A stretch of DNA of 64,000 nucleotides, taken from assembly GCA_902794535.1 (NCBI GenBank), contig CADBHQ010000004.1, forward strand, positions 124,001 through 188,000, written 5' to 3'. Of this stretch, positions 30,741-40,504 are shown piece by piece. The DNA comes from Fibrobacter succinogenes (GTDB lineage: Bacteria; Fibrobacterota; Fibrobacteria; Fibrobacterales; Fibrobacteraceae). Under the pieces are notes generated by a model, which did no database searches, had not been told where the DNA came from, and was given only the letters and a program-made list of their open reading frames with translations. The stretch's first letter is position 1; the number at the start of each line of letters is the position of its first letter. A program made the position numbers and the translations under genes.

Positions 30741-33485
30741 ATGCGGGTCATTTTTTTATTATTGACATCTTTGCTTTTTTTCGCATGCTCTCTTGATGGC
30801 AATTCGACTTCGGGGAGTGCGTTTCTCGATTTTTCTGACGATGATTTAGAGGGAATGGTTCGCGTATCCGCATCAAATGCGAATTCTTTGCTTGGAACCA
30901 ATGACACGAATGCGAATGTAGAAGAACGCCCGCGGATGAGGGTGAAAATTGACTACTCGTTTTCGATGGGTAAGCATGAAGTCACGTGCGGTGAATTTAA
31001 TTCCTTGATGAAATCGCAGGGCTTGACTCTTTCTTGTGAAAACAAAAAAATGCCGGCGACGGACTTGACGTACTACGATGCCGTTTTGTACGCCAATGAA
31101 AAAAGCAAGAAAGCGCACATGGATACGGTGTATACCTATACGAGCAAACAGGTCGATGGAAATGGTCACTGTACTTTCTTGGAAGGCTTTAATTTCCATG
31201 CCGATGTAGATGCTTACCGTTTGCCGACTGAAGCGGAATGGGTCTTGGTGGCTGGCCGTGATTGGAATCCGCAAAATAGCTGGAATGCTGAAAATTCTCA
31301 ATACAAGTTGCATGAAGTTTGCTCCAAGAATGACGATTCTAGCAGTTTTTGCGACTTAGCCGGCAATGCCATGGAATGGGTCAATGACTGGCTCGGATTC
31401 TTTAGGGATACAACCATTTACAATTATGCCGGATCTCCCGATGGCGGAAACCTGGGCAAGAGAATTGTGAAAGGTGGTAGCTATCGCCACATGCCGTCGG
31501 CCATGAATTTGTATAGCCGTACCGATGTCTATACCGTGACTTCTTCGACTCGTGCCGAATATGTCGGTTTCCGTTTGGCTTATGGCTCGATTCCTGATGC
31601 GGTCTGGATGGGCTATAATGGCCTGGTGAATTCCAAACGCGTGATTTCGTTAGTGAATCAGCGTACGTTAAAATCGATTTTGGGGTCATACAAAATTATT
31701 CTCGCGTTTAGAAACAATCTAAACAGCGCTCTCGATTACTTGAATTATTCTTCTGGGACGATTTATACCGCAGAAATTGCAGATGGTGTTGATGTGTATC
31801 ATCCGGAAATTTCTCCCAATGGACGTTATGTCGCCTACAGTACAGGCTTGGAAGGCGTGTCCGGCAGCTCGGCGATTTATGTCAGAATGCTTTCGTTGTC
31901 AGAGAATTATCTTAACAAGTTAGATGTCAAGAATGCCGCGATTCCGCGTTGGCGTGTTTTGCCCAATGGCGATACCGTGATTGTTTATGTGACCGATGCC
32001 GGAAATAATAAAGATGAAACTTCGTTCAAGAAGGCTTCTACTTGGCAGGTTACGTTCATGAAGGGCCGCTTTGGAAAACCGCAAAAAATCATGGATGGTG
32101 CCTATCATGACGGAATCAGTGTTGACAATCGATTGGCGGTATCAGGGGCGCGCTTGCTTCGTGCAAAGATTGCAGATTCCAATTCTACTGTGAAGAATGC
32201 TAAAGATACGCTCTTGTATAACGGCGAACAGGCTTGCAATGTGTCGCTTGCACAAGACGGTTCCAAGAAAATTCTGTTCTTGGATTTTGGCGGAAAAACG
32301 GGCCGGAAGTTTGTGGGAGAATCGTATGGAGTCCATGAACGTCTGTTAGTGATGGATAGCACGGGTAAACTCATTCAGTCTGTGAAGTCTCCGGATGGTT
32401 ATTCGTTTGATCATAGCGAATGGGTTCATGGTCGTTCTGACCTTGCGGTGGTATCTTTGGCCGATGCCAATGGCATGCATAAGAAAATTGCCTTGGTGAA
32501 CTTGACTGACAGCAGCATTGTGGATTTGGTGGAAGGTGATGACTTGTGGCAACCCAGCTTGTGGGTTCCTGAAGCTTTTGACAGATCCAAGATTGAGGTA
32601 GACGAAGATAGCGCCGGTGTGTATATGCATGAAGGCGACAACCTTGAAGGCATTTACATGCGCTACAATATGGAATTGCTGTGGCGGTATCGTGATACGG
32701 CAAGCGTGGTTGTGTTAGGTTCTTCTCGTCCGTTGCTTTCTATTTCGCCCAAATTCTTTGGCAAAAAGTACTTTACCATCAATTTGGCACAAACGCCTAA
32801 TTCCATATACATGTCGAGGGATTATTTGGACAACTATATATTCCCCCATGTAAAAAACTTGAAGTACATTATTCTGTCTTTAGATATCGATTTGTGGTAC
32901 AAGGACAAAGACGAAAATTTCTTTGAAAGCGAATACAAACAGTATGCCGGCTATGTCTATGATAAGAATCATGATTATTGGAAAGACGGATATCCGCAGG
33001 GTTTGATGGAATGTACTGCCAATTATCTTTCGGTCGAAGGGGAAGCGTACTATTTGGATGAACGAGGCCTTTATACGGGCTCGAAATGCAAGGCATGGGG
33101 AGATGTTAAAATCGAATTGGATTCCATGTTTTTCGACGAACATCCGGAAGCTCTTGAAAATTCCATGAACGTGCTGAAGGATATTCTTCAAAAGGCCGAA
33201 GATAGGGAAATTTTTGTGGTGGGCGTTATTTTCCCGCAGAACCCCAAATACAAGGAAACAGGTGCCTTTGGTCGCTATGGTATGCGTAGAAGCCTTGCCA
33301 AAGAAGTGATTGCAGAATTGAAGGATATGCAAAAAACGTATCCGCATTTTAGAGTCTTTGACCAGAATAAAATGGGTGACCACGATTATGCAGACGAAAA
33401 GGCTGGGGATACAGACCATCTGTGCATTAAAGGGGCCTCTCAGATATCTACACGACTTTATGAGTTCATAAAGACCTTGAGGTAA
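30741..33485 (+). CDS. TIGR02171-family lipoprotein, paralog 1
   Basis: 914 residues. The lipoprotein signal ends LFFACSLD. Three parts: an FGE-sulfatase-like domain at about 45-290 (KHEVTCGEFNSLMKS, YRLPTEAEWVLVAGRD, NAMEWVNDWLG, RIVKGGSY...YVGFRLAYG); a TolB/PD40-type propeller at about 320-620 (YHPEISPNGRYVAYSTGLEG); and a C-terminal SGNH-like domain (VVVLGSSRP...TDHLCIKGA). The catalytic cysteines of true formylglycine enzymes are absent. This layout fits the Fibrobacter paralogous family TIGR02171 of unknown function. Stop and next start are contiguous. Confidence 0.85.
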   Translation: MRVIFLLLTSLLFFACSLDGNSTSGSAFLDFSDDDLEGMVRVSASNANSLLGTNDTNANVEERPRMRVKIDYSFSMGKHEVTCGEFNSLMKSQGLTLSCENKKMPATDLTYYDAVLYANEKSKKAHMDTVYTYTSKQVDGNGHCTFLEGFNFHADVDAYRLPTEAEWVLVAGRDWNPQNSWNAENSQYKLHEVCSKNDDSSSFCDLAGNAMEWVNDWLGFFRDTTIYNYAGSPDGGNLGKRIVKGGSYRHMPSAMNLYSRTDVYTVTSSTRAEYVGFRLAYGSIPDAVWMGYNGLVNSKRVISLVNQRTLKSILGSYKIILAFRNNLNSALDYLNYSSGTIYTAEIADGVDVYHPEISPNGRYVAYSTGLEGVSGSSAIYVRMLSLSENYLNKLDVKNAAIPRWRVLPNGDTVIVYVTDAGNNKDETSFKKASTWQVTFMKGRFGKPQKIMDGAYHDGISVDNRLAVSGARLLRAKIADSNSTVKNAKDTLLYNGEQACNVSLAQDGSKKILFLDFGGKTGRKFVGESYGVHERLLVMDSTGKLIQSVKSPDGYSFDHSEWVHGRSDLAVVSLADANGMHKKIALVNLTDSSIVDLVEGDDLWQPSLWVPEAFDRSKIEVDEDSAGVYMHEGDNLEGIYMRYNMELLWRYRDTASVVVLGSSRPLLSISPKFFGKKYFTINLAQTPNSIYMSRDYLDNYIFPHVKNLKYIILSLDIDLWYKDKDENFFESEYKQYAGYVYDKNHDYWKDGYPQGLMECTANYLSVEGEAYYLDERGLYTGSKCKAWGDVKIELDSMFFDEHPEALENSMNVLKDILQKAEDREIFVVGVIFPQNPKYKETGAFGRYGMRRSLAKEVIAELKDMQKTYPHFRVFDQNKMGDHDYADEKAGDTDHLCIKGASQISTRLYEFIKTLR

Positions 33486-36209
33486 ATGATGAATAGGATG
33501 CTTTTGTTGTTGCTGCTCGGCGCGCTTTTTGCGGCCTGCTCCAATTCTGAAAGTGTATATTCACAACAAAATTCAGGGTCAGCTCTTGAAGTGGATTCCC
33601 TTGAAGGCATGCTTGCTGTTCGCATGGAACAGAAGAATCTTGTGCTGGGTTCAAACGATAATGCGACAAAAACTAACGAACGTCCGCAAATGAGCGTGTC
33701 GCTACAGTACGATTTTTCGATTGGCAAACATGAGGTGACTTGCGGCGAATACAATTCCTTGATGAAATCGGTCGGAACTTTGCTGGATTGTGAAGGCGAT
33801 AATGTCCCGGCAACTAATGTGACGTATTATGATGCGGTCTTGTTTGCGAATGCGCGCAGCAAGGCGGAAGGCTTTGATTCGGTGTACGCGTATACGGCAG
33901 CCTCTTTTGATGCGGAAAAGCATTGCACCAATTTGGAAGGCTTTGCTTATCACCCCGAAAAGCAGGGGTATCGCTTGCCGACCGAAGCGGAATGGGTTTA
34001 TGTCGCTGGCCTGAATTGGAATCAGGCTTCGGGCTGGACTGCCGATAATTCTGATTACAAATTGCACGATGTTTGTGCGTTTGCTTCGGCAGACAATGAA
34101 GCCTGTGACCTTTTAGGAAATGCGATGGAATGGGTCAACGACTGGTTGGGCAATTTCCGAGATACGATAGTGGTGAATTACGTGGGCGCACCCGATGGCG
34201 GCTCGCTTGGCCAGCGTGTGGTGAAAGGCGGAAGCTTCCGCAATGAGGCTCGTTCCGTAGCGCTTTATTCCCGTGGTGATGTCTATATGGTGACGTCTTC
34301 GACTCGCGCCAATTATGTCGGCTTTAGACTTGCTTTTGGTGTGATTCCTGATGCGCTATGGATGGGCTCCGACGGTAAGGTTGCTGAAAATAGGGTGGTT
34401 CCTTTGGCTGGAACTTCGACGGTTCGGTCTGTGGTCGGTACGAATCGCAGCAAGTTGGTGTTCCGGAATGACCTCACGAAAAATCTTGCCTACATCGATT
34501 ATGCGGGTGGCTCTCTTTCAGTGATTGAAATTGCGGATACCTTGGATGCTTACCATCCTGAAATTTCGCCGGATGGACAGAAGGTGGCGTTCTGTACTGG
34601 GCTTGAAGGGGTTGCTGGCAAATCGTCGCTTTACGTTCGCGACTTGAATGCTGAGGGCTCGAACCTTGTAAAGCTTGATGTCAAGAGTGCGGCGATACCG
34701 CGTTGGCGAGTGCTTGAAAATGGCGACACCGCAATCGTATATGTGAGCGATGCCGGAAACAACAAGAATGAGTCTGATTTCAAGGCGACCTCGACATGGC
34801 AGGTGACTTTTGCGAATGGAAAATTCGGAAAACCGCAGAAATTGTTTGATGGCGCGTATCATGGCGGCCTGAGCGAAGACGGCTCTTTGGCGGTAACAGG
34901 TGCTCGGCTCCTTCGCGCACGAGTGGGCAAATCTAGCGCAATCTGGTACAACGAAGAACAGGCGTGCAATGCCTCGCTTGCGTCGGATAGCTCCAAGCGA
35001 ACTTTGTTCCTTGATTTTGGCAGCAAGACCGGGCGTGATTTTGTGGGCGAAAAATACGGAACGCATGAACGGATTCTTGTGGCAGACAGTACGGGCAAAT
35101 TGATTCAGTCTGTTGCAGCTCCGGCGGGTTATGCATTTGATCATAGTGAATGGGTCAAGCATTCCGGCAAACTGGCGATAGTAACGTTTACGAATGCGAG
35201 CGGTGCGCATACAAAGATTGCTCTTGTCAATCTGGAAGACAATAGCTTTATAGAACTTGCCGAAGGCGACGAACTCTGGCACCCTTGTTTTTGGTTTAAA
35301 GAAAGTTTTGTTCCCGAAGACGATATGCTGTTAGATTTGGATAGTGCCGGCGTGTACTATGTAGAAGGGCAAAGTTGGGACCATCAGGTCATGAGTATCA
35401 AGATGAGTCTCTTCTGGAAAAACATAAACAGTATCGAAATCTTGGGCGTAGGTAGTTCCCGAATAGAAGACGGTTTGATTCCCTTGAATGTTACGGCGGG
35501 AAAGACTCTCAATATGGGACATCCCGGAAATGATTTGAATGCGGCTCTCTATGTCGCTGAAAACTATGGCTTGCTCCATTTGCCCAAATTGAAAGCGGTC
35601 GTTGTCTCGCTGGATATTGATTTGTGGCAGGTGACAACGGAATACACGCATGAAATGTTTGATGTAACACCAGGCTTTGTGTACGATGCAAATCATCAAT
35701 TCTGGAAAGACGAAATCCCGTATGCTTTTGTCGATGCCGTGAATAACGCTATGGTTGGTGGCGATGCTTATGCAACCTATTATAAAACGATGGGCTTTGC
35801 AGCGAATCTGTCTGGTTCTTGGGGCAATCCTGATGTTGAAAAGGATTCGACTTGGCAATATGTTTTGCCGACTGCGATAGAATGGAACTTGGAACGCTTG
35901 AAGTTGTTTGTCGAAAAGGCAAAAGAGAAAAATGTTGCTGTTGTTGGCATTATCTTCCCGCAGAATCCGGGATATCGCAATACAGGCGCATGGGGACGTT
36001 ACGGCCCGACAAGAACCGTCGCGAAAAAAACTTTGAAATCTTTGGAACAGTTGGAAGCATCCCATTCGAATTTTATATTGCTCAATGAAAATAAAATGGG
36101 AAACCACGATTATTCAGATGAAATGGCTATCAATACAGATCATCTGAGCGAATTGGGCGCTCGTCAATTGACCGAAAGATTGGATTCACTTTTAAAGGAA
36201 ATGGATTAA
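33486..36209 (+). CDS. TIGR02171-family lipoprotein, paralog 2
   Basis: 907 residues with the same three-part layout. Lipobox LFAACSNS; FGE-like part with YRLPTEAEWVYVAGLNWN and NAMEWVNDWLGNF; propeller with YHPEISPDGQKVAFCTGLEG and LVKLDVKSAAIPRWRVLENG; SGNH-like end with LGVGSSRIEDG and NTDHLSELGARQL. It starts directly after the stop of paralog 1. Its propeller is far closer to paralog 3 than its two ends are, in DNA as well as protein, suggesting gene conversion. No function is established. Confidence 0.85.
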   Translation: MMNRMLLLLLLGALFAACSNSESVYSQQNSGSALEVDSLEGMLAVRMEQKNLVLGSNDNATKTNERPQMSVSLQYDFSIGKHEVTCGEYNSLMKSVGTLLDCEGDNVPATNVTYYDAVLFANARSKAEGFDSVYAYTAASFDAEKHCTNLEGFAYHPEKQGYRLPTEAEWVYVAGLNWNQASGWTADNSDYKLHDVCAFASADNEACDLLGNAMEWVNDWLGNFRDTIVVNYVGAPDGGSLGQRVVKGGSFRNEARSVALYSRGDVYMVTSSTRANYVGFRLAFGVIPDALWMGSDGKVAENRVVPLAGTSTVRSVVGTNRSKLVFRNDLTKNLAYIDYAGGSLSVIEIADTLDAYHPEISPDGQKVAFCTGLEGVAGKSSLYVRDLNAEGSNLVKLDVKSAAIPRWRVLENGDTAIVYVSDAGNNKNESDFKATSTWQVTFANGKFGKPQKLFDGAYHGGLSEDGSLAVTGARLLRARVGKSSAIWYNEEQACNASLASDSSKRTLFLDFGSKTGRDFVGEKYGTHERILVADSTGKLIQSVAAPAGYAFDHSEWVKHSGKLAIVTFTNASGAHTKIALVNLEDNSFIELAEGDELWHPCFWFKESFVPEDDMLLDLDSAGVYYVEGQSWDHQVMSIKMSLFWKNINSIEILGVGSSRIEDGLIPLNVTAGKTLNMGHPGNDLNAALYVAENYGLLHLPKLKAVVVSLDIDLWQVTTEYTHEMFDVTPGFVYDANHQFWKDEIPYAFVDAVNNAMVGGDAYATYYKTMGFAANLSGSWGNPDVEKDSTWQYVLPTAIEWNLERLKLFVEKAKEKNVAVVGIIFPQNPGYRNTGAWGRYGPTRTVAKKTLKSLEQLEASHSNFILLNENKMGNHDYSDEMAINTDHLSELGARQLTERLDSLLKEMD

Positions 36210-36212
36210 AAA

Positions 36213-38942
36213 ATGTACCGAATGTATTCGCTTTTAATTTGCGGTATCCTTTGCCTTGTAACGGCTTGCTCCAATTCTGTGGGCTATACCGAAACCGTCA
36301 ATAACGGAATTACCGTTGATACTCTTTCGGGAATGCTTCGCATACCTGTTTACGATGCTCGGGTCGTTCTCGGTACAACGAATGAATTGGCCAAGTCGAA
36401 TGAACGCCCGCAAATGACGGTCATTCTGGATTATCCATTCTCCATTGGCAAAAGCGAAGTGACCTGTGGTGAATTCAAGTCGCTCATGGAATCTCAAGAG
36501 TATTCTATAGATTGTGACCATAATGATTTGCCGATAATGAATGTGAGCTACTATGATGCCGTTCTTTTCGCGAATGAACGTAGTAAAAAAGAAGGCCTTG
36601 ATACCGCTTACACCTATAGCAGCATCGTTTATGATTCTGACAAGCATTGTTCTAATCTCGAAGGCTTTGCCTTCCATCCCGAAGTAAATGCTTATCGCTT
36701 GCCGACCGAAGCAGAATGGGTCTTGGTGGCTAGCATAAATTGGAATCCGGCGCAGGCTTGGACTGCCGAAAATTCTGATTACAAGGTGCATCGCGTTTGT
36801 GGAAAAAATACGGCTGAAAATGAAACCTGCGATATGGCGGGAAACGTAATGGAATGGGTCAATGACTGGCTTGGAAATTTCCGCGATACAACGGTGACAA
36901 ACTATGTGGGCGCACCCGATGGCGGCTCACTCGGTCAGAGAATTCTCAAAGGCGGAAGTAACCGCAATCCGGCTTATTCTATCACGCTCTTTAGCCGCGG
37001 CGATGTTTATACGGTAACGTCTTCGACAAGAGCTAATTATGTGGGCTTCCGTTTGGCCTATGGCGCTATTCCCAATGCGTTGTGGATGGGTTCTGATGGC
37101 AAGGCGGCGGTAAGTCGCGTGGTGCCGCTGGCAAATTCCTCTACGCTGCGCTCGTTTACCAAAACTTATGCAATGAAGCTTGCTTTCCGAAATGATTTGA
37201 CGGGAAACCTTGCCTATATTGATTATTTGGGCGGTGCCTTGACGGTTGAAGAAATTCAGGATTCCTTGAGTGTCTATCATCCGGATATTTCTCCTGATGG
37301 CAAAAAGGTGGCTTTTTCTACCGGTCTCGAAGGCATTGCTGGCAAGTCGACGCTTTATGTCCGTGACTTAGATGCCGAAGGCTCGAATCTTGTAAAGCTT
37401 GATGTCGAAAGTGCGGCAATTCCGCGTTGGCGTGTGCTTGAAAATGGCGATACCGCAATCGTATATGTGACTGACGCCGGAAACAACAAGAATGAGTCTG
37501 ATTTCAAAGCTGCTTCGACTTGGCAGGTGACTTTTGCAAACGGTAAATTTGGCGAACCGCAGAAGCTGTTTGATGGCGCTTATCATGGTGGCATTAGCGA
37601 AGACAATTCTTTGGCGGTCACAGGCGCTCGACTCCTTCGCGCACGAGTGGGCAAATCTAGCGTTATCTGGTATAATGAAGAACAGGCGTGCAATGCCTCG
37701 CTTGCCCAAGATAGCAGCAAACGCACCTTGTTCCTTGATTTTGGCGGCAAGACCGGGCGTGATTTTGTCGGATCCAAGTACGGCACGCATGAACGCATTC
37801 TTGTGGCTGATAGCACGGGCAAATTGATTCAGTCGGTGGCAGCCCCGAAGGGTTATTCGTTTGACCATAGCGAATGGATTCCTAGCGGCAATAATTTGGT
37901 GGTTGCTACGCTTACGAATGCAAATGGTGCACATACCAAAATCGTGCTTGTTGACATGTCTGATGGCAGTGTTGTGGACTTGGCCGAAGGCGATGAACTT
38001 TGGCACCCCGCATTCTGGTTTAAAAAGCGTGTTGCTACGGGTGACGGTGTGTCGCTTGACTTGGATAGCGCTGGAATGTACTTGTCCGAAGACCATATCA
38101 ATTCGCAGTCCAAGCATCGTGTGAAAATGGAATTGTATTGGAAAAATTTGAATACCACGAATGTGTTGCTGGTGGGTAGCTCCAGAATGGAAATGGGTAT
38201 CGATGCCGATATGTTCCCGGAATGGAATATGTTCAACTGGGCTATTCCTGGAATTGACCCTGTTCGCGACATGTATTTTGCGACCAACTACGGAATGAAT
38301 CATTCTGAACATTTGAAGGCAGTGGTATTCTCGCTTGATATCGATAGCTGGCGCGGTACCGAAGACTTCCTTTCGCTGATGCTTTATTCTGCACCCGGTT
38401 ACATGTACGATGCTAATCATCAATTCTGGAAGGATGGTGTGCCGGAAGACTTGATTGCCGCCGTCGAAAATTCGTATCCGGCTGAAACAGATGTGAAACA
38501 TCAAATTTCGGATAGAGGTACGTCGATGGCCATTTCTCGCGGCTGGGATGCCGACCCGATTGAAGTCTTTTACGATTCTGTCTATACCAAAAAGCAAATG
38601 AAGTTTTTCAATGACCGCATTGAAGAATTGAAGTTCTTTGTGGACATGGCGTCTGCCAAGGGCATTTATGTAATCGGTATTATTTTCCCGCAGGCCCCGC
38701 AGTACAAAAAGACGGGTGCGCTCGGCTTGTATGGCTTGCAGCGTAGCGTCGCGAAGGAAGTGATTGAATCTTTGCAAGCTTATAGCAAAGAAAACAAGCA
38801 TTTTGTTTTGATGGATGAAAATAAAATGGGTGACCATGATTATACCGACGATATGGCACATAATCGTGATCACTTGAGCTATCTCGGTGCAGCTCAAATG
38901 ACTGCACGCCTGGATTCTGTTTTGAAAACGTTGAAATGGTAA
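36213..38942 (+). CDS. TIGR02171-family lipoprotein, paralog 3
   Basis: 909 residues. Lipobox LVTACSNS. FGE-like part with KSEVTCGEFKSLMES and YRLPTEAEWVLVASINWN; propeller with YHPDISPDGKKVAFSTGLEG; SGNH-like end with LLVGSSRMEMGI and HNRDHLSYLGAAQM. It starts three bases after paralog 2, and its end overlaps the next membrane-protein gene by seven bases. The GSSR and DHL blocks are conserved in all three copies, as expected of active-site residues. Surface-anchored by its lipid; role unknown. Confidence 0.85.
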   Translation: MYRMYSLLICGILCLVTACSNSVGYTETVNNGITVDTLSGMLRIPVYDARVVLGTTNELAKSNERPQMTVILDYPFSIGKSEVTCGEFKSLMESQEYSIDCDHNDLPIMNVSYYDAVLFANERSKKEGLDTAYTYSSIVYDSDKHCSNLEGFAFHPEVNAYRLPTEAEWVLVASINWNPAQAWTAENSDYKVHRVCGKNTAENETCDMAGNVMEWVNDWLGNFRDTTVTNYVGAPDGGSLGQRILKGGSNRNPAYSITLFSRGDVYTVTSSTRANYVGFRLAYGAIPNALWMGSDGKAAVSRVVPLANSSTLRSFTKTYAMKLAFRNDLTGNLAYIDYLGGALTVEEIQDSLSVYHPDISPDGKKVAFSTGLEGIAGKSTLYVRDLDAEGSNLVKLDVESAAIPRWRVLENGDTAIVYVTDAGNNKNESDFKAASTWQVTFANGKFGEPQKLFDGAYHGGISEDNSLAVTGARLLRARVGKSSVIWYNEEQACNASLAQDSSKRTLFLDFGGKTGRDFVGSKYGTHERILVADSTGKLIQSVAAPKGYSFDHSEWIPSGNNLVVATLTNANGAHTKIVLVDMSDGSVVDLAEGDELWHPAFWFKKRVATGDGVSLDLDSAGMYLSEDHINSQSKHRVKMELYWKNLNTTNVLLVGSSRMEMGIDADMFPEWNMFNWAIPGIDPVRDMYFATNYGMNHSEHLKAVVFSLDIDSWRGTEDFLSLMLYSAPGYMYDANHQFWKDGVPEDLIAAVENSYPAETDVKHQISDRGTSMAISRGWDADPIEVFYDSVYTKKQMKFFNDRIEELKFFVDMASAKGIYVIGIIFPQAPQYKKTGALGLYGLQRSVAKEVIESLQAYSKENKHFVLMDENKMGDHDYTDDMAHNRDHLSYLGAAQMTARLDSVLKTLKW

Positions 38943-40345
38943 TAGCCATTTTTGTCATACTGCTTGCGATTTTCCCGCTGACTGATACCGACATCTGGTG
39001 GCATTTGGCGTGTGCTCGCGAGTGGGTGACAACGTGGACACCTGTCCGCACGCCCGTTGTGAATGTGCACGAGTACTTTCAACTGGTCGTAGGCTTTGTC
39101 TATGGCTTGGGTGGTGCGCCGCTCTTGGTTGCCATCAAAGCGCTCTTGTGGGGGATCGTCTTTTGGCTTTTCCTTCGCCGTTCAGCATCAGCATTCCTCG
39201 CCTTAACCATTATCCTACTGTTCATTTTCCGCTACCAGTTCGAGGTTCGCCCGGTTCTTTTTTCGCTTTTGTTCCTTGGCGTTTACTGGAATGCGATTCC
39301 GTGGCTTGCCAAAGAATGGCGCGAATCTCGGTTCGGTATAAAGCGAATTGCGTGCGCGGCGCTGATTCTTGCTGTTCAGTGGATTTGGTGCAAGTGCCAG
39401 GGGCTTTATGTCTTGGGCCCGATTTTTGCGACGTTGGTATTGGGCGCCAGTTTGCTTGAATCAAAAAAGCAGGGGAGGCTTTGCGCGAAATTTGCAGTAT
39501 CGCAAGTTGCTTTTGTGTTGTTCCTTTGGATAATGCCGTTCTTGCATCGCGAGGGCTTGTTGCTGTTCCTGTATCCGTTTGGACTGCTGGACCGCTTGCT
39601 TGGCCTTACTCAATCTGCAGCGATATTTGCAAGTCAAATTGCCGAGAATCGTTCTCCTATAACGCTCCTGATGGCGGGGGAGAATAGCTTTGTTTCGGTG
39701 GCAATGATTGTGTTGAGCCTTGTTGGGATAATACTTGCAGGCATGAATTGGCGTTCCGTAAAATCTTTGTGGATGTTTTCTATGGCGATTCTCGCGCTTG
39801 TTGCCGAACGCAACTTTGTTCTGTTCTTGCCTGTGCTGTTATCAATGAATAATGAACAATTAAAAATGAATAAATCCATTTTTCATCACTCATTTCACAT
39901 TCCACATTATTTGATTGCGCTTGTTTCTCTTGCTTTTATTTTGGGTCTTTGGGCTCGTTCGCATTCGGCTTACGACTATTCCATGGTTGCTTACCAGCGT
40001 GTGCCTGTGCAAGCCGCAGAATGGATGGCGAAAAATCCTCATTCGGGCAGGCTTTTTAACGATGACCGCGCCGGCGGTTACTTGGCGCTAATGAATCCCG
40101 CCGACTCTATTTATATCGATGGCAGGTTCATCCTTAAGACCGCAGATTTCTTTGAACGGTATCTGAATTACGCCCAAGATCCGGCGTTGTTCATGCATGA
40201 TGCCGATTCTTTAGGCATTGACCGTGCCCTATTCCCGCTGCAGTATTACGCCCGCTGGGATAAGCTGATGCTTGCCCTTGATAGCGATTCCCGCTGGCAC
40301 CTGGCCTACCGCGATGAATACTTCGCTGTGTTTGATAAGCGATAG
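38936..40345 (+). CDS. Polytopic membrane protein, GT-C-like
   Basis: 469 residues with about ten membrane helices and a soluble C-terminal part of some 130 residues. The first periplasmic loop begins PLTDTDIWWHLACAREW, resembling the Asp-containing first loop of GT-C (lipid-linked sugar) glycosyltransferases. The C-terminal part includes RLFNDDRAGGYLALMNP and SIYIDGRF. Residues 304-324 (MNNEQLKMNKSIFHHSFHIP plus His) are exactly the translation of a 63-base heptad tract, lying between two helices. It overlaps TIGR02171 paralog 3 by seven bases and ends the operon. The activity is inferred only from the loop motif and topology. Confidence 0.7.
   Translation: MVIAIFVILLAIFPLTDTDIWWHLACAREWVTTWTPVRTPVVNVHEYFQLVVGFVYGLGGAPLLVAIKALLWGIVFWLFLRRSASAFLALTIILLFIFRYQFEVRPVLFSLLFLGVYWNAIPWLAKEWRESRFGIKRIACAALILAVQWIWCKCQGLYVLGPIFATLVLGASLLESKKQGRLCAKFAVSQVAFVLFLWIMPFLHREGLLLFLYPFGLLDRLLGLTQSAAIFASQIAENRSPITLLMAGENSFVSVAMIVLSLVGIILAGMNWRSVKSLWMFSMAILALVAERNFVLFLPVLLSMNNEQLKMNKSIFHHSFHIPHYLIALVSLAFILGLWARSHSAYDYSMVAYQRVPVQAAEWMAKNPHSGRLFNDDRAGGYLALMNPADSIYIDGRFILKTADFFERYLNYAQDPALFMHDADSLGIDRALFPLQYYARWDKLMLALDSDSRWHLAYRDEYFAVFDKR
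39845..39907. repeat. Heptanucleotide tract inside the GT-C-like gene (9 units, 21 codons)
   Basis: ATGAATA, ATGAACA, ATTAAAA, ATGAATA, AATCCAT, TTTTCAT, CACTCAT, TTCACAT, TCCACAT. Sixty-three bases is the shared multiple of 7 and 3, so it preserves the frame. Its first half is related to the reverse complement of the second. Confidence 0.85.
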
Positions 40346-40365
40346 GCTGATTGTTGAATGCGTGA

Positions 40366-40400
40366 GCAACAAACGACTGATCTTAATCAGTCGTGGTTGC
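40366..40400. repeat. Inverted repeat after the GT-C-like gene
   Basis: CGACTGAT-CTTA-ATCAGTCG, enclosed by GCAAC and GTTGC. No T-run follows, so it is probably not a terminator by itself. Confidence 0.5.
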
Positions 40401-40450
40401 GAGAGTGAGGCGATATCACATTCTTGTTTTATGAGATAGAGCCGAACGGT

Positions 40451-40485
40451 AACAAAAAGGTCCGACCCGAAGGTCGGACCCCTTT
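40451..40485. terminator. Bidirectional terminator
   Basis: GGTCCGACC-CGAA-GGTCGGACC with A5 before it and CCTTTC after it. On the minus strand the arm is followed by TTTTTGTT, ending the GH5 transcript; on the plus strand it can end the 28-40 kb operon. Confidence 0.8.
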
Positions 40486-40504
40486 CTCTCTCGTTTGATT
40501 GGTA

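Noticed and set aside
37368..38897. 509-codon open frame antisense to TIGR02171 paralog 3
   Set aside because: A similar shadow appears against paralog 2, as expected from paralogous sense sequence, and has no features of its own.
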